Source: Aspidapion aeneum
Lineage: Eukaryota; Arthropoda; Insecta; Coleoptera; Brentidae
DNA: 64,000 bases
Direction: 5' to 3'
Assembly: GCA_963576565.1 (NCBI GenBank)
Contig: OY755046.1
Location: forward strand, 74,375,214-74,439,213
In this document: positions 55,896 through 64,000 of the stretch, piece after piece
How positions within the stretch are numbered: position 1 is the first letter of the stretch
How the letters are laid out: each line of letters begins with the position of its first letter
Translations under genes and position numbers: made by a program
Notes under the pieces: model-generated
The model's input: only the letters and a program-made list of their open reading frames with translations
Told to the model about the DNA's origin: nothing
Databases searched by the model: none

Positions 55896-56130
55896 CTGCC
55901 GTGCAAAGCAAAAACCTAGTAACTCGACTTACTCGAAAATGAGATTTTTATATCATTGAAATCGCCGTAAAAAACGGCGCCAGCCAGTTTTTCTAGAATG
56001 TGGCTATCTTGAAAAACAAGGAAGGTATGTAGTTAAATAAACTATAGTTAGTATGTAGTTAAATAAACTGTAAACTCTATTTCCCAAAACACTAGTTTTT
56101 GACTTACTAGGATTCTGCTTTGCACGACAG
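55896..56130. mobile_element. MITE with CTG(C/T)CGTGCAAAGCA ends, 235 bp
   Basis: Inverted ends CTGCCGTGCAAAGCA and (inverse) CTGTCGTGCAAAGCA, followed by CCTAGTAA. Internal ~20-bp duplication GTATGTAGTTAAATAAACT. Target duplication unclear. Confidence 0.6.
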
Positions 56131-57685
56131 TACTGTTTCGGTAGCGCAGCTTTTCGTATCTCATACGTAATAAAACTTATCTGGAAGTACTTATAATTTT
56201 TATGATATTTAGATGGACTTGTGATTTGGAAAAAAATTTGAATTTAGACTGCTTTCGATTAAAATAAATAACTCAGGGTCAGCAGAAACTTTAACTTTAT
56301 TAAGGACTGTAACTTTAGAAAAAAACCATTTACTTTAAAACTCAAAAAAAGACAATGTTTTTGAAAAACGACCGGTCTTTGCCCTCTGTTTTTGGCTTGT
56401 CCCCTTGATCAGCTGTTTTCTTTTTCGCCGCACACGTGCACCATATCACAGCGGCCCAGTAAACGCTCCGTCTTCCTTTCGAGTAAGGGTCGGACTTGAC
56501 TACCAAACTTGCTGTCTAATCAATGGGCCGGACTAATTTATTTTTGATACCACTTTTCAAGTTTAGAAAACCGGTAAATAAAATCAGGCTTAAACAATCA
56601 GTAAAAGTGACAATTTTGGTAATATTAAAGACAATTTTAAAAGCAAAAAATTTGAGTTTTTTGTAGAAAATTTATTTTTCCAATCTTTGGCGATTTTATC
56701 TCCATTACCGCCCACCCTGGTATACGTTGGATGGAAACATACAATTTTGCAAGGAAGAAATATGGAGCAGTACGGCCTTTTAGTTGCTACGTGATTACGT
56801 GGTTTTAATACCACATGAATGGACGAAACTTGTCATAGGTGGCGCTTCGGCGTCTCAGACAAGACGATGCCAGTGTGCTTAAACATTCGAGTGCTCGAGC
56901 CAGTCCGCTAGATGGCGCTACACCTTGGAGTTTACTCGCATTGCACCGCCGCGAGTATTTCATATGTAGGAGTTGGTTTTGGTTAAAATTGGCTTACCTG
57001 GGTTTGCTGTTCTCTACTGATGACGTGAAACACACAGAAACGTACGTCTAGAGATGCAACCTTGTGTAAGTAGGAAAACAACCAAAATCAACTCTCCTTC
57101 TGACACTCGCAAGTTAGGCACACATACCTTTGTGTAAAGTATAAAATTCGTTTTGATCGTTTTGATTCATACAATTTTGCCTTACCTCTTTAACTATTTG
57201 ACAAAATCAAAGAGCTGGCAACATCGCTTGTTTGCAAAATCAAATGTAATTCAAAGTTAGCTTCGGCGACTGAATGTGAGCTGAAAAGGGACCGGAAAAC
57301 CGTCTTTACCGTCTGTCCATCTCCACTTTCTGGTTTGTGTCAGATGATAATCTGCACAATCGCGCATTGCTGCCATCGATCAGGACCGACCCTCAGCTTT
57401 TTAAAACTCGGGCTAACGAATGTTTTAGAAGGACAAACAAAAATACAATTAATATTAGTTTGTTATAACTGCGCCCTGTTTGAGGTATATTCGGAAAGCC
57501 GCAACAGTTTTTTAGATCTCTTTTTTTGTAAATAATTTATATAGTTTTTGCTTTAATTTATGTGCTAAAAACCTCAAAAAAATTGAAGTATCTACAAGGT
57601 ATTTTAAAACATAATTTTTAACACAATTTTCTTAATAATGCTTCAAATAACTTCTCCCCTTCAATAAGTGCCAAAATATTAAACT
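56131..57685. other. unassigned, partly GC-richer sequence
   Basis: 56830-57060 is GC-richer and has a 70-codon frame without recognised similarity; it could be unique host sequence upstream of omb. No gene can be supported. Confidence 0.35.
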
Positions 57686-57689
57686 AAAA

Positions 57690-58015
57690 AAAGAAAACCA
57701 AACAGCTGAAATCAGAAATCAAGAGACGAGTAAGATTGGTGTGGGCAGCTTTCGGTAAATTAAGCTAAATAAAATGAAAGTGTATAACCAATGTATCCTT
57801 CCTGTGTTTACCTATGGATTCCAGAGCTGGACACTTACAAAATCAAACATGGATAAGGTGTTAAAAGCCCAAAGATCAATGGAAAGACAAATGTTACATG
57901 TAAAGCTAACAAATAGAAAAAGGAATGAATGGATAACAAACAGAGAGTACTTAACCAAGAAACGTCAGAAAATCATGCATTCTCATTGTTCTTTCTTTCT
58001 AATAGAACAATGATA
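57690..58015 (+). pseudogene. RTE-like LINE family 3, C-terminal fragment
   Basis: The 79-codon frame at 57774 reads KVYNQCILPVFTYGFQSWTL, KAQRSMERQMLHVKLTNRKR, NEWI: the conserved tail of RTE-like LINEs (VLTYG-E-W, AQR-MER-ML). Homologous to 4215-4650. Ends abruptly near 57985. Confidence 0.7.
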
Positions 58016-58385
58016 ATGCCCGGATTTTCAGGTGGTAGGTCACATCCCTTTCGTCACAGCAAGCGCGGATTTGAGGGGGGGGGGGGGTAACGGGGTAATT
58101 ACACCCCCCCTAGAAAAAAATATATGCACTTTTTCCTAATAATTAAAGGGAAAACAGAAAAATTACCCCCATTAGAAAAAAAAATATATTGCAAAAAAAA
58201 AATCTTGTCGATTATTACCCCCCCCTAGATTTTGACCCAGATCCTCGCTTGCGTCACAGTTATGGAAATATGAATAATATGACAGACACACAAGGACTTT
58301 TACTGAGTTAGCATTTTATATGTTGCTGACATTATAACTTTCATTGATTTTATTATATTATTATTAGATTCTTACAAGCTTGGAA
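58016..58385. other. spacer with C- and G-runs
   Basis: Two blocks with TTACCCCCCC/GGGGGGTAA near 58076-58115 and 58210-58230 may be remnants of a hAT-like MITE (TTGAGGGGGG..CCTCGCTTG). Not resolved. Confidence 0.3.
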
Positions 58386-58391
58386 ATCTTT

Positions 58392-58802
58392 TTCTACTAC
58401 TACTATGTCGGCTTAGAACGTTTTTCTACGTTGTCCGACGCCTATTCTCCACTTCCTTAGATCCTGACAATCATCTCCTGTCAGATTTTGTTGACTTATT
58501 GACCTTGGGATTGACTGTTGCCATTCTAGTTTGGGACGCCCTCTTTTTCTGCGCCCTATTGGTTGCCATTCTAGGACCTGCTTTGGTAATCTTTCGTCGT
58601 TCGTTTCTGTTACGCGACAAGTCTCTATTCCATACAACAGCGTGCTTTTCACCATTGTTTCATATATGTTAAATTTTACATTCTTTTTTATCACTCTGCT
58701 CCATAAAATACTGTTAAGACATCCAATAACCTTTTTTGCTCTTACTATTCTTTTTTTCAATTCTTTACAGTCTGTTCCTGTCTTATCAAAGGTGACACCC
58801 TC
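58392..58802 (-). pseudogene. RTE-type LINE family 2, C-terminal fragment with internal deletion
   Basis: The open frame 58413-58760 joins CLNSILWSRVIKKN, NIYETMVKSTLLYGIETCRV directly to NDERLPKQVLEWQPIGRRKR. The intervening ~75 codons (RRSMRIS..WYGHVQRM) are missing, in frame. (TAG)n tail at 58394-58405. Confidence 0.8.
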
Positions 58803-58804
58803 AT

Positions 58805-59010
58805 CTTTTTCTAAACTTGGCTATTACGGCTGCAAATGACTCTTAGGCAAGTGTTAAATTGAACATAAAGAAGTTTGGGTGTAATAGCAAAGTTTAAAAA
58901 AACATTTCCAAACTAGCAGGAACCTTTCATTTTGAAATTTGTTTTGGAGAACTTGGCTTGACTTTTAGCTCAATTCTTTTTCCGGAATATCATTTTCGCG
59001 TACTTGGCTT
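58805..59010. repeat. foldback family FB2, partial copy
   Basis: Matches the right two-thirds of 36545-36899 (CTTGGCTATTACGGCTGCAA, AAACATTTCCAAACTAG, GAATATCATTTTCGCGTAC). Confidence 0.65.
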
Positions 59011-60050
59011 TGTCTTAAAATTTACTATGCCAGTTTTGTAGAACTCATATGAAAGAATAGCTTATTTTTTGAGATACAATTAGAGTAGAACTCTTTTTGT
59101 TGGCGTGGGTTCAGGACAGATACCTTTTAAGACTTTCATAATTTACCCTAGTAGGTAATGCACAATTATTTTGTCATTTTCTCCAAAAATAGTTGCCCAG
59201 AGAATTATTTTCCTCAAGTCCGGACCTGTCTGTAGAAAAAGCATGTTAGTCAATGCATGCAGGGAGGGACTAAAAGCCGAATGGAGGGAGAAAAGATAAA
59301 CCTAGCCAAAAAGGAGTGGTCAAAACCTAAGGTTATATAATAAACGAGTGACTTGGGATGATTTTGGATGAGTTTTTGTCTTCGAGTATTTGCAGTGAAC
59401 GGAGAAAGACGAATGTATATAGTTGAAAGAAGCCAATTTATTTTACAGGGGTATCACAGGTATTAATAAGGGGATTCTTAATGGCGTTTCTTGTAGGTCT
59501 GTATGTTGTTACACATGTGTACTTCTTGAGCAGGACTTTCATTTGTCTTTCGCCGCAACTTTGATTTTGTTGGTCTTTTCTTTTAATACAAAAAATCTAT
59601 AGCTCTCTCTTATTTTATCCCCATTTTTAACACCTCCAATAATAGATCGTGGAGGTTAACATATTGGGGTAATTTCGATGATGCATCAAACTTTGGGGTC
59701 AGAATGATTTTTTTTTCCTGTTTCATTTTGCATAAGACTTTTTTGTTTGTACAGTGTTTCAAAAATAACATTTTTAACCTTGTCAAAAGGATAGGTTTTT
59801 CTAACTTTGTTAGGTCAATGTTTATTTTTTTCCAATAAACCACTGAAAAGGTAGTGATTTTTCTTTTTCTATGAAAAAGTGGCGTAATACCCATATAAAA
59901 TTTTGTTTGTTGAACATATTTTATAACTGTTATACCTTCTTTAAAATTATTATAATAAATATATTATTTAAAAAATAAAAATATTTAAAATTATTTTACT
60001 AAATCTGTTTTTTTTTCAAGAAATTACAAAAAATATTATTGAAAGTAATG
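59011..60050. other. no gene recognised
   Basis: AT-rich; a 94-codon minus frame at 59610-59894 lacks recognised similarity. Confidence 0.4.
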
Positions 60051-60055
60051 CTCAT

Positions 60056-60645
60056 ATCTGGGGGCACGGTAGTGCCCCGCCAAGTTCGCGCGGAAGCTGC
60101 TGTACCATCTTTTCTTGAAATATATCAGCCCATATTCGACCTATCTAAAACTCTACTTCGGAATGAGCTACGAAATTCAAACTTTGCACTCACTCATCTA
60201 CTCACTCATGTATAGATCATCAAAATTATACTGTACTTGCAGCAGTAGCGCACCCAGGAATATGTCTTGGGGGGGGGGGGGGGGCGAGGCCTTATGATGT
60301 ATTTCATGCTATTTTTTTGTTTATTCATGAAATATGTGGAAAATATATAGAAAAATCTTAGGCTTGATAGAAATTGTGACCAAGCATTTGGAAACAATCA
60401 AAAAACTCCAAAATTCACTCCTCTTACTTGCCTACTTCCAGAGGCGCTAGAGAGCTGAGCTTTGGCAGACTGATAGGAACTATAATAAAACTATAGGAAA
60501 AAATTTAAAAAACCTAAAATTTTAATTTTCTTTCCTCCCCTATAAATGTAAATTTATGTAAAAGAAAGCCCACTTTCAGAAATGCTAGAGAGCTGAGCTT
60601 TGGAACGCCGATAGGAACTATGATAAAACTATAAAAGAACATGAG
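60056..60645 (+). mobile_element. HINE-like element B, copy 4, with MITE remnant inside
   Basis: GGGCACGGTAGTGCC start, core (CTTCGGAATGAGCTACGAAA), (ACTC) run at 60185-60210, then tandem units near 60430 and 60570. At 60246-60365 a hAT-like MITE left end (CAGTAGCGCACCCAGG with a long G-run) interrupts it, and its right end is deleted. Confidence 0.6.
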
Positions 60646-60647
60646 AA

Positions 60648-60865
60648 AACAGTGCTAAATAGAACATACCAGAAGTTTGGCTGGAATAGCAAAAATTAAA
60701 AAAACATTTCCAAACTAGTAAGAACTTTTTGTTTTGAAATTTGTATTGGAGAACTTGACTTTACTTTTATCTCAATTCTTTTTACATTTATTTATGAAAT
60801 ATGTGGAAAATCTTAGACTTGGGGGGGGGCCAAGCTTCGGCCCCCTTCCCTGGGTGCGCCCATGA
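60648..60865. repeat. FB2 arm joined to a hAT-like MITE right end
   Basis: 60648-60785 matches the FB2 right arm. From 60786 the sequence switches to the right half of the CGCACCCAGG MITE family, ending CCTGGGTGCGCCCATG at 60865. Confidence 0.55.
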
Positions 60866-61390
60866 TTATTATAAATATTTAGAAACTTTGAGGTAAAGTT
60901 TTAATACATGAGAAGTAGTACCACAACAATTCATGCATAAAAAAAAGGAGGTATGACTTCTACCACTTTATTTTCCATGCATACCTAGGTAGGAACGCTC
61001 CATCGCACCAGGTAATTATGTTATGCACGACACTAGGTATGTTTGTGTTTAAATGACATAGGTATACCCACTTACCCAGTACACAAAATACTAATTGTAG
61101 ATAATTTGGAAACCTCGTAATTTTGGCATTGCATTATTATTGTGTAAAGGTATAACGTCCATCGCTAGAAACTGTGACGTTTTTCAGTTTTTTTTAATAA
61201 AAGAACTATTAATTTCTAATACAGTGGCTTGCTTTGGAACCGCCTTAAAAAATTAGAGAATTAACTTGACAATAAAAATTCAAGTAGGGGAAAAATTCAT
61301 CAATATTTATATTCTTTATATTTAATTATATGCCTCATTTTTATTATAGTAAGCATAAAAGTAATAGTAGTAAATTTAAAATCAAACCTA
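60866..61390. other. no gene recognised
   Basis: AT-rich spacer. Confidence 0.35.
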
Positions 61391-61392
61391 CC

Positions 61393-61970
61393 TAATATCA
61401 AACAAGTTTTCGTGGCTACTCGAGTAAAAATAAGGGTTTTTTGTTTCTCTTGGATTTTTCCATGGGTATCTCAAAAGCTTAACCTTACGGGGGTCCAAGA
61501 TCTAAAGGACAACTAATATCTGTTGACAGTTAATGGTTTCGTCATTATGGGACCCTTCAAAACACTGCTTGCTAAGTTAAGTATACGGTTTTGTCTCTCA
61601 CATTACGTTTCTAGTCAGAAAAATCATATAGTTACTTTGCAAGAAGCGCCATCTATCGAAGTACGAAAGAAAATAATACAACAGCAGGCGAGTAAAACTG
61701 CTATATCATCGTTCGATGAAAATATCGATTGAAAGAGACAAAAAGAGAATCCATTATATGGCACACATTGTCTTTTAATGCTGATTGCAATTATTTTGCC
61801 ATTAAGATGTCGGCATCGGGTCTGTCAACGGATATTAAAAAACATAAAATTTAGTAGACGCAAATTAAAAATCTTGGACCCCTGTGAGGTTAAGCTTTCG
61901 ACCTACCCACGGAAAAATACGAGAGAAACAGAAAACCCTTAGGTTTACCCGATTAGCCATTAGATTTTTG
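61393..61970. mobile_element. MITE with ~115-bp inverted ends, copy 2
   Basis: Same ends and internal blocks as 34566-35044 (ATCAAACAAGTTTTCGTGG, CCAAGATCTAAAGGACA, AAGCGCCATCTATCGA). About 100 bp longer in the centre. Confidence 0.8.
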
Positions 61971-61974
61971 ATTT

Positions 61975-62370
61975 ACGGGTACTAAATTTTACATTTTCTA
62001 CCTAATATCTTTTCTTTGGACATTTGCAACGAATAACAAGCTTAATTTTTAAAACTGTGTTTATACAAAACATGAATTTCCTTTAATAATTCGCTAGGTT
62101 AACAACAAGAGTTGAAGAAATTGAGTTTCACTAGGAAAGCCCAAATGAACAAACGAATTCGTGGTTTTAGGCTTTTCGAATATACCTTGAGGACCCAAGG
62201 AGGGAGAAAAAATCAAAATTATAGTTGCAGTTTTAAGTTGCGTTTCTAGAAAAAAGTTTTTACAAGATAAAATTAATTTTTTTTCATAAAAAAAGAGGTA
62301 AATCTTATAACAAATTGCTAGAACCCAAAAAAAAGTTTTACCTCAAAGAAAGAGATTACTACCTTTCCTT
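61975..62370. other. no gene recognised
   Basis: AT-rich spacer. Confidence 0.35.
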
Positions 62371-62371
62371 C

Positions 62372-63568
62372 CATTGGCGTAGCTAGCCTTGCTTTTCAGG
62401 GGGGGGCCGTGGCCCCGGTCTATCTTCAACAAAAAGCAAACATAGGTTTTAAAGAGTCGTGCAAAGTGTGCAATGAATAAAAAAAAACGCGCATTAAATA
62501 TTCTAATATTTTAATATAACAAATTTAATAATACATTTACCAACTTATTTATATGTATACACAGGAAGTATGTGATTCAGCAATTCTACAAAGAAAGTTT
62601 TCTACGTCGCTGACTGAAAGCGTCTACCACACTGTCTAAGTCGACCTCAACATCTTTTTCTATGAATAAAAATGACAAACCTGAGTGTCTCTCTTGAGTC
62701 ATAGTTGTTCTAAGCCAATTAAAAACTCTCCTCATGGCAGAGAAAGACCTCTCGCAAGTTGCACTTAAAATTGGAAGAATACTCGCAACTTTAAAAAGTT
62801 GGTAGAGGTTTGGATAGGTGTTTTCTGCTATATGTTGTTTGATAGAATCATGACCAACAGTTTGATTTAACCGAAAAATACAATTCTTTAAAACGGTCAT
62901 TTCTGCTCTTAGAGTAGAAATATTAATATTAAAAATTTCCCGGTATTACTCGACGAATTTATTACATTTAACGACGTGGGAAAACTTAATATGAAAATGG
63001 TTATGAAATTGTCACCAAAATCGGGAAATTTTCATAAGACACTAAACGCTAACCTCAAAAAAACTAAAAAGATAATTATATTTATTTTAGAAAAACAGTT
63101 TAAAAAGGTCTTTTATAACCTTACGACATCTACAACCCGATTTCGGAAACAGAGGGGCAAAGGTCGCTGTCTTTATTAAATGCGAAATTTAACTTACACT
63201 TCTATAATATTTTACAAGATGTCGCCAATATGTATGAAATATTCAATATGCATAATTATGTTTAAATTTAAAAAATATTTTCGGGAAATTGCATAAGTGC
63301 AGAAAAGTTACCGATAATTTAAAGAGAAAAAGCCTAATTCCGCAAGACAAGGGATTTTTCCTGAAATGTAAACATTATCTCAATGATTTTAAATTTTAAT
63401 GCACCTATTTTATTTGAATATTTCCCGAATAATAATAGAAAAGTATGTATTTTCAGCGTCATGTTCTTTTACTAGTAGTCGGTAGGGGAGGCCTAAAATA
63501 TTATAGGGGGGCCTGAGGGACATCAGGGGGGGCCAGGCCCCCCCTGGCCCCCCCTAGCTACGCCAATG
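62372..63568 (-). mobile_element. hAT element, ~1.2 kb, internally deleted
   Basis: Ends CATTGGCGTAGCTAG and its perfect inverse, followed inside by G- and C-runs. Flanks share TTCCTT but not a clean 8-mer. Transposase C-terminus on minus at 62586-62900; the rest (62905-63540) is non-coding. Confidence 0.8.
62586..62900 (-). pseudogene. hAT transposase, C-terminal dimerisation domain
   Basis: The frame reads YPNLYQLFKVASILPILSAT, CERSFSAMRRVFNWLRTTMT, QERHSGLSFLFIEKDVEVD, the signature of ZMYM-type hAT transposases (SATCERSFS-M--IK-WLR-TM-QERLSGL). Catalytic Asp residues and zinc fingers upstream are deleted. Followed by a short basic C-terminus. Confidence 0.85.
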
Positions 63569-63576
63569 TATTCCTT

Positions 63577-64000
63577 TCTTCCACTCTTTTTCTACGTCCT
63601 AAAGATATAGTAGATAAAGGAAAATACAACTTTATTTAGCCTAATAAAAAGAGCTATGTTCATTTGGATTAGGTAACAACAGCAACTAAAATATTTTAAA
63701 AATTAGAATTGGATGACTTTGTTGGATACAGTGACTCTATAGGTATACACCCTAGATGCATCAAGAACAATAAGTTTCCACGAACAGCAACGGTTTTAAA
63801 GATAATTGCTTGGAGCTACAAGGAAATAATGTAGTACGGCGCGGCCGACGCGTAGGTAGCTATAATTTTATCAATAGAACACACAAGCAGCGTGATTTTA
63901 CATATATGGAGGCCAAATAGAACAATATGAAGGCACTCTCTCAGCTCGTAAGAGTAATAAATGGCCAAAGATAAAATCTTTAGTGCGCTCTGGGCCGCCG
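63577..64000. other. no gene recognised
   Basis: AT-rich with a small GC block near 63835-63860; nothing recognised. Confidence 0.35.

Noticed and set aside
56839..57051. 70-codon GC-richer frame as a possible host exon
   Set aside because: No splice-site support on both sides and no recognised domain.
1..64000. tRNA, rRNA, CRISPR or bacterial operon features
   Set aside because: No tRNA-like cloverleaf, rRNA block or spaced direct-repeat array was recognised; tandem repeats here are satellite-like and the genome is animal.

Overview
The window is AT-rich nuclear DNA from an insect, most likely a beetle. The organism is inferred from one recognisable host exon and the transposon mix, not from a database match. 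Only one host gene is supported: the first coding exon of a Tbx2/3-class T-box gene, optomotor-blind/bifid (bi, omb), on the minus strand at 48219-48718. It ends in a clean AG|GTAAGT donor just inside the T-box. No second T-box exon is visible between the donor and base 1. If the gene is intact, everything from 48218 down to 1 is its first intron, over 48 kb. The CpG-rich stretch at about 49130-49560 is the best candidate for its promoter region.

Nearly everything else is mobile-element debris. (1) RTE-type LINEs: family 1 has four 5'-truncated copies (1994-3182, 11631-12743, 30600-32877, and 52540-53542 on minus), each with a target-site duplication of 11-13 bp. Family 2 is scattered as at least seven fragments with (TAG)n tails. 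Family 3 is two tail fragments. There is also a Jockey-clade copy (41188-42142, minus), a LINE fragment with an RNase H domain (26027-26818, minus, 15-bp duplication), and a LINE-associated PD-(D/E)XK-like domain (21140-21596). (2) DNA transposons: PIF/Harbinger relic (1287-1876), hAT elements and hAT MITEs with 8-bp duplications, two mariners (one cut in half by an RTE copy), pogo-like elements starting CAGTGAAACCTC, and three families with TA duplications and GGGYAAA ends. (3) Foldback or long inverted-repeat elements, including a near-perfect 2 x 238 bp palindrome (17138-17634) and a 1.07 kb one (28260-29328). (4) Non-autonomous elements built as core, tetranucleotide microsatellite, then ~115-137 bp tandem repeats (8282-8919; 19752-20500 and three relatives), resembling Helentron-associated (HINE/DINE) elements.

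Layout: 1-14.8 kb DNA transposons and RTE copies; 15-18.2 kb RTE-2 and palindromes; 18.2-29.3 kb sparse, with a tandem-repeat element, LINE pieces and a large foldback; 29.9-42.5 kb heavily nested transposons; 42.7-48.2 kb an unusual inverted duplication enclosing two degenerate tandem arrays that retain coding-like motifs, next to the omb exon; 49.1-49.6 kb putative promoter; 49.7-64 kb further nested elements.

Nesting gives a relative history: RTE inside mariner, an unknown TA-duplicating element inside pogo, Jockey inside hAT, hAT inside hAT-like, RTE inside a GGGTAAA element, and a TTAA MITE inside hAT inside a LINE tail. The observations most worth following are the GGGYAAA families that reiterate short motifs through their interiors, the near-perfect 497-bp palindrome, and the tandem array at 46740-48165 that keeps a conserved peptide pattern across units. 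No complete, intact autonomous element and no tRNA, rRNA or CRISPR array was recognised.
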